Origin: Fasciolopsis buskii | Taxonomy: Eukaryota > Platyhelminthes > Trematoda > Plagiorchiida > Fasciolidae | Direction: 5' to 3' | Length of the DNA: 64,000 bases | NCBI GenBank assembly: GCA_008360955.1 | Contig: LUCM01001550.1 | Location: 64,415-128,414, forward strand | Shown here: in pieces, positions 1-12,812 of the stretch | Numbering within the stretch: the stretch's first letter is position 1 | Layout: each line of letters starts with the position of its first letter | Translations under genes and position numbers: made by a program | Notes under the pieces: generated by a model | Told to the model about the DNA's origin: nothing | The model's database searches: none | Seen by the model: only the letters and a program-made list of their open reading frames with translations

Positions 1-1661
1 AGTAATTCATCCTGCATGATCTACATTCACATGAACACTAGGAAACGTGAAAGCACTATACAGTTGTATGCGACTCATCAACAATCCACAACCGACGTAA
101 ATGATATGGCGAGCCAGAGCGACATGGACGAGCGTAAGTCAGAAATTAGAGCCCCTGGGTGATCCGGGTCGGATCCCAACGACTAACTGGATTTTAAGAT
201 CACCTTATGCAGCCAGTTATCCATCAAACTTCCTGGATATCTACTTTTTTCCGGCGGACGGCATTCCGCTCTCGTGGTTGGTGACATCAATACTAACATA
301 TGAAGTACGCCGAACGTTTTGACAGCGATCCGAGGAACTTTGCAAGTATGTTATTGGAGTACATTATAAAAAACCCATGGTGGGTATCAAGATTTCCTGA
401 TCTAAAACGCCCACTTTTGTGCGTTACTAGTTTCCCTGGTGAATAGTACTAAATTCCATGGTAAACTATGAGTAAACTTTTGTTTCAGAAATCAAGCAAC
501 TCTGTACTACGAAACTGAATACCAATGGACTTGTGAAAAATAAGGTTGATATGGTTTATATTTTGCAATGAAACCAAATATCACGGTCCTAAATGTGGCA
601 TGAGTGTTCATAATACTTATATGCACCGTAGTTTTTCAGTCTAAACTTTGAAGTGGCAAAGAAAACGGTCAGACTGGCAATGGTCAAGCGATAAACGTCA
701 GAACATCTCAAACAGGTCAGTTGTTCGAGGCCTACAACCCTCGGGTTGAATTTCTCACCTGGTAGAGCATTGTTAGTCGAGGCACGCTTGCTAAAAATGA
801 TGTACACTATTATGTGATTAGCAAAAGAAGAGATAAAAGAAGCGCCAAATACCCAGCTGACTGCGAACTGCCGTCAACGACCAAGCATAGCAAGACAAAA
901 TAAGCAGAAAAGTGGACATTATTTTTTCAAGTTCATAATGAAGGTGCTGAGAATGATTCCGATAGCGATATCAATGGTAATTTGGATGAGAGCGTAGATG
1001 ATGATGTTGAAGAAGAATATGCTCGTTTGTGAACCAAATACTTGGAAAATTCCAGCTAATCAATCGATGATCCCCATTTAATGAAACACAACAATTCTGC
1101 AGGTTTTACTGGAATGGCACACGTGTAGGTTCATATGCAAGTTATTTGACACCAGTCAGTTCGATCAAACAGTGGAAAGTTTGGACTGTTTGCTCTCAGT
1201 CTGCACCCCCGGGCTACCTTAGCATTAGCAAATTCGAGCAGAGTCCCTATCTGCCTTCACAGTGTACAAAGTAAACAATCGAATTTTCACATTTCGAAAA
1301 AAATTTGTACCTGGCAGAACATATTTGAAATTCTTTTTTCAAACGTTCCGACCGTTGTAAACAAGGTGGTATTGTACCAAATAGCGCCTGTTTTTTCCCG
1401 TGGCTTACGGTATTCATTCGTTTTTGGAACAATTTCCGTCACAGCATCAAACGGGGTTGAAAATTCATTACACACTTCCGATTGGAATTTTTTACTGTCC
1501 AAAAATCGTGTTTCTCATCTGAGAAATTAACACAACCGTGTTTCGCTCAGGGCAAGTGGTTTTACGCGGTATCTTGGAAATTTGACTCCGAAATTGCTTC
1601 GTGCACCACACGACAACTCGTGCATGATAAACAAAATTGCAGGCATGGTTTTGAAACTTAC
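1..1661 (-). other. Intron of the nicotinic-type receptor gene, open to the left edge
   Basis: The 110-bp receptor exon ends at 1,662 with a GTAAGT donor in phase 2, so this stretch is the following intron. I searched the minus strand for the next expected exon (a TrpValPro motif and the Cys-loop Phe-Pro-Phe-Asp) and did not find it, so it probably lies beyond base 1. The only compositional oddity is an acidic open stretch on the plus strand near 945-1,030, rich in GAT/GAA codons, which I read as a degenerate trinucleotide repeat. Confidence 0.6.
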
Positions 1662-1771
1662 TAGTTATAGAGTACGATATCGGGTGTCCAAATTAGTTCT
1701 GGAGGTATGCGAACTTCGCGGATATTGGAATAATTTGAGGGGTCCCAACGAAGCAGTTGATCGATCCATGT
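1662..1771 (-). CDS. nAChR-family subunit, third visible coding exon (loop D to loop A)
   Basis: This 110-bp exon encodes part of the extracellular acetylcholine-binding domain of a Cys-loop receptor subunit, a plasma-membrane ion channel. Read on the minus strand it runs from TWIDQLLRWDPSNYSNI through VRIPPELIWTPDIVLYN. The Leu-Arg-Trp, IleProPro and TrpXProAspXValLeuTyrAsn signatures are diagnostic of the nAChR branch. The Trp of TWIDQ is the expected loop D aromatic, and the Tyr of VLYN sits seven residues after the loop A Trp, where alpha-type subunits carry their agonist-contacting Tyr. The acceptor is TTTCACAG and the donor is GTAAGT; the exon starts in phase 0 and ends in phase 2 (TA). 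A length of 110 bp at this point matches the conserved exon 4 of vertebrate nAChR genes. Loop C and the membrane helices are outside the window, so subunit class and ion selectivity cannot be settled. Confidence 0.93.
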
Positions 1772-4700
1772 CTGTGAAATGCAAACCCGAAAAGTGTTAG
1801 AAAAGGTGGGATTAGGAAGACCGTGATTGTTAAATTGGAGACAGTGCACAATAAAATCATCGAGCGGAATTGAGAATGTTTTTTTAACAAAAAGATATTC
1901 TGGTTGGGATCGTAAAATGCTGCCAGAATTAACGGGTAATTAGATTCACTACAAGGTTGGAGTGGTAAAAGCACTGCGAAGATGAAAACTGAATCTGATG
2001 TTCTCTTTGTGACCATTTTCAACAGCGTTATCCACACTGATGGTTCGTCACGATTTCAGAAGCATCAAGATCATTGGTAGTCGAATCGAATTCAAGAATT
2101 AGTTTGATAACATTTCATAAAAATACTGGCTGCCCGGTCATACAACACACCCATACTGACTTGTGAGAACGTCAATTGTGCCACATTGTTCTCGAGCAAA
2201 ATGCGCGATGTGCCGAAATTTCCAGGATCGTCAAGACTTATTGACCAATTCGTCCTTGTTGGAGTTTTTATTGTCAGAGTCATATGCTTTACATTGTTTA
2301 TTTAAACTCAAAACTAATCGAAACCTTTTATAACCAGATTTGTATAGAGTTTTCGGTGCTACCAAGTTACCATTTGTAAGGTGGGTCTATGAGATAGTTC
2401 CAGGGATGCAAAACCGCCTTGGTTTCTTTTGCTGAGTTATGCGATCGTGAGTACGGATCACATCTGGGCGACGGGACTGTTCGACAAGCCCGTCTATACT
2501 CAGGTGCTACAGCCTTGATCAACCAAACCCAAGAAAGTAGATTGGAGACCCAAGCATCGGCTCCAATTATGGAGGAAGTAAAAGTGGTCGGATTGGTGAC
2601 AGACTGACAAACGATCAGGGGGTTAAGCTGGAGGTGAACACCAACGGGGTGACAAGGAGCTCGAGAGACTATTGCTGGGGTCCTAGCAACCGATTGGCTT
2701 TATGGTATTTGGACCTACATGAACAACTTGATAATGTCAAGGAAAGGAAACAGTCTTTTTCTGCCAAAAGTCATATTGATCGTGCTCGCATGGTCAAGCA
2801 GGGTGGGATTAAAGTTAGGTTACTACGACCGAGTGAAGCCGCTGGAATGTGTGACGAAGATAACCCGATTCATAAAATCAATGATTGCTAGTTCATGAAC
2901 AACTGATTTAATCATTTGTCAATCAATTGCAGTTACAATAGTACTGGGAGTAATATGAATTTGCATGACCTGACAGAGTTCACGTTTCGAATTCAACGTA
3001 ACTGCAGATGTCCGGGGTCACATCAGCTGCGCGCACTCGCACTGGCCAAGTTACCTCGATCGACCGAGAAACCTCTGCAATCCAAAAACCAATCACAGTG
3101 GTCGCAGTTCAGTGGAAAAAGGTAAACTTCCTAAGCCACTGAGCTTTGATAATGGGTAGGTAAAAATAAATGAAAAGAATCGTTGAACTCAACAAATTTG
3201 CCGTTTGTGTCTGGACTCCACGTCCGGTTAAGTACAATCTACTGTATGCCAAACAAGCCACTAGTGTTTTTAAATATCTGTGTGTGAATCACATTGGTGA
3301 AGCAAGTGTGCCCACGATAACGGCTACCAGAATACAGTTCTGCAAATCGGCTAGTTTTCTACAACCTGGTTTCTAAGTTGAGTGCTTTTAAGAGATATCC
3401 GGTTTCCGTTCGACTTGGACGAAACAACGCGAAATACAAATGGTATAAAAGCTTGATTTTGATTCTTTCATGGGTGGAATACATTTGAAATTTATCACTA
3501 ACACGTCACAATAATCAAAAGAAGAATAATTTAAGCTGCACGAGAATGGACAAACTTTCACGGATGAGAGGTCCTAGAATTGTCGGATTATTGTATTTCT
3601 CGAGTCACATTAGAATCAGTTCACTAGTTTCATATTTACCACAGTTAGGCAGTCCGCATGAAACGGATTTTATAACAGTCAAACAGATGAATAGGCGAGA
3701 CAGTAACTAATCCAAGTTTCGATGAGGACGAAGATTCATGTACTAAGAAAGGCCAATAAAATACTGATCCACGTAGTCAAACACGTTTGTATACTAGTTA
3801 CAGTTGATAACGGAATGGGAAATGGGGAAAAAGTACCCGACTTCGTCCACCGCAATAATTCGTTCCGTGTTCTCAATGCAATTGATCATACTTGCGCTTC
3901 TAGGGACAGCATAGTACATACGATTCCGTAACGAGATTGCAGGGGATGAAACACCTGCTTTATGCAAGAAACGTCTAGCCCAAACTGCGATTTATTTCTT
4001 TGTTTTGGTCAACACCATACAACAGACACGGTGAATATTCCATGTATCGCAATTGTTCCACTTATCATGCACTATTCAGCAAGAATTTTGATCACATCAA
4101 AGTTGCATGCCGAAAAGGAAAGCTGAATATAGTCCCAAATGCGGTCTTCTTCATCAGCCCATCAAAGTGCAGAATGACTAAGACAAAGCACATCACGATA
4201 AAACGTTCTGTTCTACCAATGCTCAACTTAGGGGATTTTAACACCGGCTGTCAGTGCTTCGACTCAACTCAAGTGTGGGGTTTCGTTGTACGAGCGGGGT
4301 GTCCAACCATTTTTATCTTGTTCATACAGAATTTCGAATAAACGATGAACGGAAGTTTACACCTTGATTCAAATAAAAGCGTTCGCTTCTGCATAAACAA
4401 ATTAGTAAACACAAGACAAAACTATCCAGGAGATTCTTCTGTCGACTTTATTTTCACCAATAAACTTCAATCATATTTGCCTGATTTAATTCTTACTTAT
4501 CTGGCATAAAGACATTTGGATTCTGGAAGAATTTAAGCTAGCTAGCAACCCCACTAACGCGCCGGACGTTCAAAGGACTGAAAGTCCCTAAGCTGGTGAT
4601 GTGATAGAAAAACCAGGCGGCAACGAAACATTGTCCGGGTCACGTTTCGCTCAATTTTGCCCCTAATACTCACATGCCGTTAAAGAGAAAATTCGATCCA

Positions 4701-5484
4701 AACCTCGTCTGGGATGAAAGAAATTGCGTCGGTTGCAACTAGGCTCTTAGTAACTTAACCTCACCAGCTCAATTAGACTGATAGCATGGGAGATTTTGTT
4801 ATTGGTCGAACAAGAACTGGTCACTCGTACGTATACATATGGCCGATTTCGGTGTACTCACAAATCTACTTCATCGGTACTCTTACGGCTCCAATACTTA
4901 CAAGGTATACAGACGTATCGGGAAATTTCGTAAATTTATTTACAGCTTTCCCATTCTATATTTGGTTCCAAATTGCACTAGGGCTAGTCAAACATGGCTA
5001 ATCTTGATTACCGCGATAAATTAATTCGAACAGGAAAGTTGAAATTTTACGTGAATATAAAAAATTTTCATACTGGTCTTTGGAAGGATATAACGGTTTG
5101 TTCTAGGCTGTATTCATAAATAATAGTAAGCCCGCCTGTCCAGCAGATACGCTTAGTTCACCCAATATTCTAACCCATTTGCGTTCGTAGTTCTGGGCAG
5201 CGTTTAATTATTCATTAATTGGAATATTTTATGTTACCTGTGGTCTAGTAATCACGACTGATCAAGAACGAGACGATTTTTGTTCCCGAAAGACATCGAT
5301 TTATTTATATCAAAGTTGGTCACACTTCAAGTTTATTTGGACGCACTGCGTAAATAACTTGGGCTGTTTTCACTGCAAGGAAAAGCAATAAAACCTCTTC
5401 TTGCCAAACTCTAGTGAATAACGAACTGATTCTTAGAAAACTTGGTCAATTTAGATTCCTGAATTAAAAAATTCGCAGAATAAG

Positions 5485-5640
5485 ACCGGCTTTTGGACGT
5501 GAAGGTCACCGGTTCGAATCCTTCCACCGCCGGTCAGCTTCCCCAATTGGCCGCGACAATGTTCTTGAAAAACAGTTTACATTGTTGTTTCCTTAATGAC
5601 GGAAGTAAAAGATAAAAGAATATTACACGAATAAATTATG
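5485..5640 (+). repeat. SINE-like family B, copy 1
   Basis: A perfect RNA polymerase III B-box (GGTTCGAATCC at 5,511-5,521) is followed by TTCCACCGCCGGTC and a body with GGCCGCGAC and TTCTTGAAAAA blocks. The same order recurs at 35.8-36.0 kb (plus), 34.5 kb (minus) and 60.0 kb (minus). The A-box side is degenerate and there is no cloverleaf, so it is a tRNA-derived short interspersed element rather than a tRNA gene. The 5' limit is uncertain. Confidence 0.65.
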
Positions 5641-5728
5641 TTACCGAGACGTCTTTCACGAAGGTAATCACTCCTTGTTTTATTGTAGAACGATTTAGTA
5701 AACGTGTTATCCGGCGCAGAGTAGTTTT

Positions 5729-5970
5729 CTTTCATTAAATAATTCACTATGTCATATCATCGCTCAAATGACCATTAAGAAACCATGGAAGCATTGTCCA
5801 GCTGTTTTATCCTTATTATGAATCATCAACAATGCATATTCCACTGTACCCCAACTGGGACGTGAACCCGAGACGAACAATTTTGAGTCGAACATCTTGG
5901 CCATTACTCTACCGGGCAGGCTCGCAACGGTTTGTTCAAATTCACCACGGATTTGTACGTCCACGGGCCG
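5729..5970 (-). repeat. SINE-like family A, copy 1
   Basis: On the minus strand a tRNA-like head with B-box-like GGTTCACGTCC is followed by CCCAGTTGGGGT and a shared tail (GATGATTC...AATAAGGA...GCTTCCATGGTTTCTTAATGGTCA...GAATTATTT). Closely similar tails occur at 23.15-23.36 kb (minus) and 53.33-53.52 kb (plus). This is the longest and least diverged head of the three. It lies about 90 bp from a family B copy in the same intron. Confidence 0.65.
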
Positions 5971-8900
5971 CTAGCGCAGAGCAATCGACCCTCACTGATA
6001 GATGACTTCCGTGCGGGTAGCCTAAGTACGATAAAGTCTTTCAGTTTCATGTAAATCGAGGGAAGGTACACCTGAGTCTAGGGTAAGCTCCAAATAAAAA
6101 CGTACCACTGCGTGGATATTGATTTTTTCCAGGATGTTTCGTATCCTGCCTTGATAATTCAATGAGATAACAAGAACCACTGAATTTTGGCTTAGAAATT
6201 TTAGGACTTCTCCAATTGATAGTTGAAAATAATTTCCTGCCAAACTTACTAGACGTGACATCAAAGTGATCAACAAATTACCGAAGGTTAGTGTGGTACG
6301 CGCCCATCAATTGCCCCTTATCCATCGATACTAAATTGCTAGCACTATACGTTTCAAATTGTTGTTAATAGATCTCACTTGGTTCTATTTAGCGGACTCG
6401 CAATGCATCATGGCTGATGTGATCGTGCATCGGTTAAATGTGGATATTCACCAAATTTCCGGCCTATTTGCTCACTGCATATTAAAAACGCTAACGACTC
6501 ATTGCTGGGAAGATTCAACAATTCTCGCTGAATCAAAGTACTACAACGTCAAGTACGCAGGTTTTTATACTGTAAACTACTGAAGCGGAAAGCATTCATA
6601 CGAAACGAATTGCATGAGTTTTGCCAATACCTGTCATTAATAAACTGTTTATATGATTTTAGCAATATGCCTGCCCAGTCTTTCACTCAATGCCCGGGTA
6701 CGTATAGTAAGGAAGAAAACATGAAAACAATTAGTGCTATTTCTTATGATCAAACGAAATTTCAAGCAAAATTCGTGTTTCTGCCAAAGCGGATGTGATC
6801 CGATTGATTGTTGAATCAGTAAAGACAAACAAACATATTGTGTTTGTTTCAGGCCGGACCCAAATAGAGAAACACGCAAACACGAGTGTCAAAAGTTAAT
6901 CGAACCAATTTTGTCCGTTGGGACCAGAAAACGAGCGAACCAAACGGGAACTTGGTGAAACGAGGACGGAAGTATGGGCAATGGACATCATAAGCCTATA
7001 GTCACTATGTTGCATGCATACAAATCGCGTAACAGATGGCTATTCGCCAACGTCAGTCTGCTGTCTACAGATGTCATTCTTCAAAATAGTTCAGATATCT
7101 AGATAAGTGAATGACAGCACTGCCCTTGATGATCAGATTGGGGTTCGAAACATTTGTCCATCCACAAGTGACAGTTGGGATGGAAAATTTGTCCATATAG
7201 ATGCACATGCTAAGTGGACTGGTTGTATTTTGTTCTATTAGTTCTAGAGTAAGCAAATAAAGATTTTTTCTTTCGTTATTTGCATTCCATTGCGCATATC
7301 GTCTGCTTGCTACAAACGGCAAGATAAAAACACTTCAAGGGTTACACTCAACATAGAATCGCCGGACAGTGGAGACCAAAGTGCGTTAGGTTGATAACTT
7401 CTTTCCAATTAGGTGAACCAAGCAGTCGTTGTATTAGTTTTCCAACCCCGTGTGCAAAATAGTGGTCATAAGATATTGCGAGTTTGAAGGAATAAAATGA
7501 AACTTAATGGAGGTTTATTCAAATGGAATTGAAACGGATCGACCAGTTGTAGTGGTGCGAGATTTGACTTGCCATTCGTCGTACACTATCTACACCCGAG
7601 TCGCTGGTGCAAACCATGGAACGAACGAACAAACGTTTGTTACGTAGGCGAAAGAATCACACCATTTTTGTACAACCGATGCCATGTTAAAACTAAATAC
7701 CTATACAACCGATGATTTATGCTCGTGCGATCCGACCAATTCACGTAATTCGGTCGCGTGTGTGCGTGCGAGACCTAATCGGAAGCAGGTTTGAGATACC
7801 TCGAATAAATTTGAGAACAAAGGGTTCAAAAATCAATGTACCTTAGACAATTTTTTGCCGGGATCGTGATCACCGTTGCTCAGTGATCTTCCCAGATCTG
7901 GGTTGGGATTCCTTGATGAAAGATCATGGGAGAAACATTTTATCCGTTAGACGACCTGAGCTGATTTTCCAGCTTCCACACTGCATGACATCAAAGATCC
8001 GTAGCTAGCGTTGACAGATTATTGCCTCCTGTTCACGGTAGCCAATCCCTGAGGGGAATGACCTCTCTATATATGGTTCATGCTGATAGTGTAACTCAGT
8101 AGATAATTAGTAGAATCCGTTTTTGTAAATAAGCTGCCCCTTTAGAGGAATTATTCTCAGGATGTTCCTGCAACCTCAGGTACACCGGATAAACTATTAG
8201 GAACCAATCTAGTCAGCCTAGTGGCTAAGGTATTCATTTCATCATTGTTCTTCCTATAATGACATACTAACTGATGTCCAGTAGATACACACTGCTGATG
8301 AGAATCCTGACAAGAATGAAACAATTCCACTATAAATGCCTGGTTCTCAATTATGAGTTGGATGTAGATACCGCATGAATAATCATCCAAATAAAAATAA
8401 TAATATCTCATCAACAACGCTGTCATTTTTTCAAACCGGCAACCTAGTCGACGGTAGTAGGGATTGTGGGAGAAAGAAATGATAGGGTTTTTTTTGTAGA
8501 CTGCGTAATAAGCAGTAAACTGGGGCCTAATTTTATCAGAACCGGTTTAGTGTTTCGATTGGGCAGAGTAGTCATTCTACCGGTCAACCGCAAACAATCG
8601 TTCAGAAACGTTTGGACTCCATAAACCTGTCATTATTGTGCGCAAATTTCAGCAACGTTACAATGTGCTCTCCGGCGAGTACAAGTTGACGTATCTCACC
8701 GTAGAGTGTGCAAAACTGAAAATAGTAGCAAAATTAATATTAGCTAACCAGAGAATAAAGTATGGACCCTTTGGAAAAAATTCTCGTTTTTTCTACCTCC
8801 GTAAATTTTTACAATAGCTTACAACTGTTCATTTTGTTCTGCTTTGACAATGGTAAACGAAGCGTTCATTTGAGTCGAAAGAATATCACATTTTTCCCAG

Positions 8901-9545
8901 TTTAGTTCATTGAATCTGGTTGGCAATACGCAAAAGCAGTTCAGGAGCACGAATTTCATAACCATTTCTTTGTCCGGTATTGTGAACCCATGCAATCGGT
9001 ACAACATGCTGAATAAACGACCGTGGTTTCGTGTGTGCCTTGTTATTCGTTTTCCAGTTTATTTGTCAGAGGAATGCACATATACACAATTTACGGTGGA
9101 ATGAACAAATTTTAGTCATCTCTAAGCCAACATTCACGTATAATGTAGAAAGTCATTTGGAAAACAACATTCTTCCCAGGGGGATTAGCTTAGCGAAAGA
9201 AAACCAAACAAATCCGGTCTGCGACGCCGCATCGAATTCGACGCTCAAGTGTTTCCCAAACTAGCTCGGGTTCACGCTACCATAATAATTATTGTAAAGT
9301 TTGTGCAATAATCATTCTTCGAGCCAGACCATTTAGAAACCCCCGCGAATTATCGACAACAAAACTAGTGTTTGCTTCCAACTTACACGATGAATAGCGC
9401 GTATCAAATCGGATTTGTGGTGTAACGAAATCGAATATGGAAGTAGTGGATCTGCTACAAACTGATCTTCGGAAGAATTGAAAAACCCAATTAGATTATT
9501 AGTGAAACGCCTCGCAAAAGGAGGTAATCGGGAATTAAAACGTAC

Positions 9546-9739
9546 GTATTTCGCCCACACGTTTGTCGTCAACACTTGATTTTTCTCGTCCAAGTCCAAC
9601 AACTGAAACAGAGACAGTCCGTAACCGACCACCATTTTTTCTCGCGTATTCTTTACCGGGCGCCCAGTTTTTCCAGCCATTTCATAGTTGTCAATTAGTT
9701 GTTTTATCAATCGCTTTTCCGAGGAGGGAAGAACGGTGT
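9546..9739 (-). CDS. nAChR-family subunit, second coding exon (start of ligand-binding domain)
   Basis: This 194-bp exon encodes the N-terminal helix and first beta strands of the extracellular domain. Key segments on the minus strand are SEKRLIKQLIDNYEM (the family's amphipathic start, usually ending in RPV) and GLSLFQLLDLDEKNQ followed by VLTTNVWAKY. Asp-Glu-Lys-Asn-Gln followed by Thr-Thr-Asn-Val-Trp is the most conserved string in this part of nAChR subunits. The acceptor follows a TTTTCTCC tract and ends in CAG at 9,740; the donor is GTACGT at 9,540-9,545. Entry is phase 1 and exit is phase 0. In vertebrates this sequence is split between exons 2 and 3; here it is continuous. The loop before RPV (MAGKTG) is a few residues longer than usual. 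Confidence 0.93.
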
Positions 9740-11332
9740 CTGTTCACGGAGAAAATATAAAAGTGCGAACAAAATAATGTTTTGTTTTTACAGTAGTTCT
9801 ACAAATTGAGCAAGGTAGGAGGAAAAATAGCTTGTAATAGCGTACATCATGGCTTCTAACTTTTCCAAGTCAGTGGGGAGGCACTAAACGTGTGGGTAAG
9901 AATCTAGCCAGAAAATCAGAGGTTGCGTTAAACTGACTGTCAATCAAGAATTTTCTCAATCTTAACAGAAAAACCAGCCAGGATATGACAGACAGTGCGC
10001 GATATCTTATGCTCCAAGTCAGTCTTCACCCAGTCAACTTCAGCCGAGAAATTACTATCCGACAAAAAGTACACCAGGTCTAATTGGTTCCGGTAAACGA
10101 TTTGTAGATAAACTTGGCTTTTTCATTAACTAAGATCAGACATGGCTGCAACTCTAGTGAACTTATTACATCATTTTGTCTCGGCTAAGCAAAGGTACAT
10201 CCATGTTCTGAACTTTATGTCACGCTAAGAGTGGCTCCATGGATGGTTGCCCGGGACTAATAGTTCAAATTCCTTAGGAATATCAGTTAGAAAGTATTGC
10301 GTTTCTCAGTCCCTGCAAGTGGCCATAGAACGAAACCGTTACTCTGTTTCGCGCGGCCCAGGATACACGATCGGAATTGATGCATCCCGTTCGGCTGGCA
10401 AGATGGACTTTCATTTCAAAGACCAAGGACGGTTCGGGGATTACAAAATATCGATGATGGGTATGGATAATAAGCAGATCGTAGACAAGGAGATGCCTCA
10501 TCTGCGATGCGTTCCAACGGAGGCCGAGTTTTAATTCTGAAGTACTTTTGATATAAGCAGAATTAATTATTACACGACAATCAAGGGTTCATAATACGGA
10601 CCTGTCGCGGTAACTTATCTAGCGTCGGATGGACCTGATATTCAAACAGACATTGCATCTGCATACATCAACTGTTCACTTTTCCAATAGAGCACTTCTG
10701 AATGTGAAAATGAAGATTGGCTGATAAAATCTCCCATAGCGACTGTCAACTTACCGTTTTAGTATCCTTACAAATATGAAGCTTGTACAAATTCAGATCA
10801 ACTACACTACACTTGAACTCAAACGCTAACGCTGCTATTCGAACCAATCCAGGAAATGGGCACAAATCAATCTGTTTGCTTAGCCATGTATTTCGAATGT
10901 GACATGTACGTTCATAACTTAATAGTAAAAATGACAATACATCATAGGACGATTGTATGATGTATGATGTATTATTGAATTCATACATCCAAAAACGGAT
11001 TGACGTAGCAGATTCGGGGTTACACAGAATCGAATTCCAACTGTCACCTCTGACTGCCTGTGAGGACGCTTGACTCCTAGGACTGGTGTTTAGGCAGACC
11101 GGGAGAGAACATATTTTTCCACCAGCTGTTTGATTCATCAATGCCACTTTACGACATAACGATATTTGTACGGTCTCAACCATTTCTGGTTTGGCTCGGC
11201 CTCAAGCGTCAGATATTATTTTGTTCAACACCATATGATGCGGTATATTGTGGAAATATTTGATTCTTGCTAAACAGCTGCATATAGTTAGGGGGTAAAT
11301 GTGAGAGGTAGGGTGATTTAAGTCGGAACACT

Positions 11333-11372
11333 ACATATATATGCATATATATGTGTATATATATACATACTG
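11333..11372. repeat. TA-rich microsatellite
   Basis: Imperfect (AT)n with ATATATGCATATATATGTG-type interruptions. It is self-complementary and could form a cruciform, but nothing else is attached to it. Confidence 0.85.
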
Positions 11373-12172
11373 CTTACACAGTCGCGCTGTCCATATGCAA
11401 GGAAGCCGAGTTTATCTTGCAGTCAAAAGGTCATTTAGTCGATTAACAAACAGTCGGCGATTAATCTGAAGTTCAAATTGATCTAAGGGAAGATAAATGG
11501 AGCAGATAGGTCGTCTAGTATTCAGTTTGTGTAAGGACCTATTAAGTGAATACTTCAAGATACAACCCCGGGCTGATCACAAAACTATCAGCGAAGGTGA
11601 CATAAGCGAATACCACGCCTTTTCTTCCTATCCAGCTTGGGCCTTGGAATCCGGGATGTACATATCCTTCCATTTTATAATATTGTGGACGGTTTTGTGA
11701 CCAGTAAAGAGCAGCCATTCGGCGAAGTTTACCAGCAGTGACTTGCTCTTATCTTGACGAATTGACCACCTGATCATTGAGAACACTCAGTGCTTCATAT
11801 TTCGCCAACTTTGTCTGTCGCAAATCACGAACAGAACGCTTTTGTCAAACACCAACAAAGTTTAGAATGGGGAATAACTAAACGGTTCTAATTCAGTTTA
11901 ACCAAGTGACTAAACGGCATAATTCTGAACGATTCGACGAAGCCCAGCAAAATTTGATTAACACTCATTTTGTGTCGGAATCCGGAGTCATCTCAAATAA
12001 CCAGTCTAACTGACCTCTGATTCTTCCGTTGTGAAAAAGATATTGAAAACAAGAAATAGACTTTTACAAATCGTTTGCATTAATCCAGCCTTATGTGCAA
12101 CGGATGGTTGCCGCTAAACGTTGACGTAAAAAAATTAGAGGGAACTATCCTGTACGGTTCCGTGTTCAGCAT

Positions 12173-12202
12173 TGCATGTGTGTGTGTGTGTGTGTGCATG
12201 TG
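12173..12202. repeat. (TG)n microsatellite
   Basis: A run of about ten TG units flanked by GCATG on both sides. Confidence 0.9.
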
Positions 12203-12732
12203 TCTATATTAACGTTTTGAATGTGTACGTGTGACTCAGTCCAAATTCATTTCTGTTAATTTTATCACAGATTAATGAAATCAAGCAATCAACAATCGAA
12301 GCACGTTCATAATGGTACGAGATTCGTAAGCGTACTTCCTTGTTCGGAAATCGATTTTAGGCGTGAACTCATCTGACCTAATAAACAGTACGTCTATTGA
12401 ATCAGTTATGCAATTGGCTGACTGAGAATATAGTCGTGCATCGGTGTCACTGTTACGCGCACGATTTGTTCCTTCCCCAATATTCCCTTGTGGTTTTCTA
12501 CGGATAATACTGGTGTTTTCTACCTGGCGTCGTTTAATTTGTTTGTATCAGAGACAAATTGAAACAAAGTATTTCGTAGACAACGCGTATTTATGAAGCT
12601 ATAAATAGACACTAAGGTCGGCAGTTTTATTCAAACGGATCAGAAAAACGCGCAACAAGTACACACTTGTCCAGGCATACGTGCAGTCACGCCAGCATAT
12701 GCATACAAAGTTTCATTTACAGATCGCGTACG

Positions 12733-12812
12733 CACCCACCCACACACGCACACACACACACACACACAGAACGCGTGCACGCACGCAAGCACATACACAC
12801 ACACACACATGA
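12733..12812. repeat. Compound (CA)n microsatellite
   Basis: CA tracts are interrupted by CACGCA, GAACGCGTGCACG and ACATA segments. Two overlapping reading frames seen here on opposite strands are artefacts of the dinucleotide repeat. Confidence 0.9.

Larger units (their letters stand above)
1772..9545 (-). other. 7.8-kb intron of the receptor gene
   Basis: Bounded by the GTACGT donor after exon 2 and the TTTCACAG acceptor before the 110-bp exon. It contains two tRNA-derived SINE-like copies (about 5.49-5.64 kb and 5.73-5.97 kb) and otherwise unassigned AT-rich sequence. Open frames at 2.4-2.9 kb and 4.0-4.3 kb match no family I know and lack convincing paired splice sites. Confidence 0.75.

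Noticed and set aside
5500..5530. Candidate tRNA gene based on a perfect B-box
   Set aside because: No A-box at the right distance, no acceptor stem and no anticodon arm; the same block recurs as a dispersed repeat, so it is a SINE-like element.
9841..10092. Apparent plus-strand exon pair, the second reading NQPGYDRQCAISYAPSQ with a Pro/Ser/Gln-rich continuation
   Set aside because: The second segment has an AACAG acceptor and a GTAAAC donor, but joining the two in phase gives an early stop, neither has a family match, and they lie antisense within the receptor gene. Too weak to list.
10746..11183. 145-codon minus-strand open frame
   Set aside because: No motif, no splice context, and a frame of this length is expected by chance in 64 kb of two-strand AT-rich sequence.
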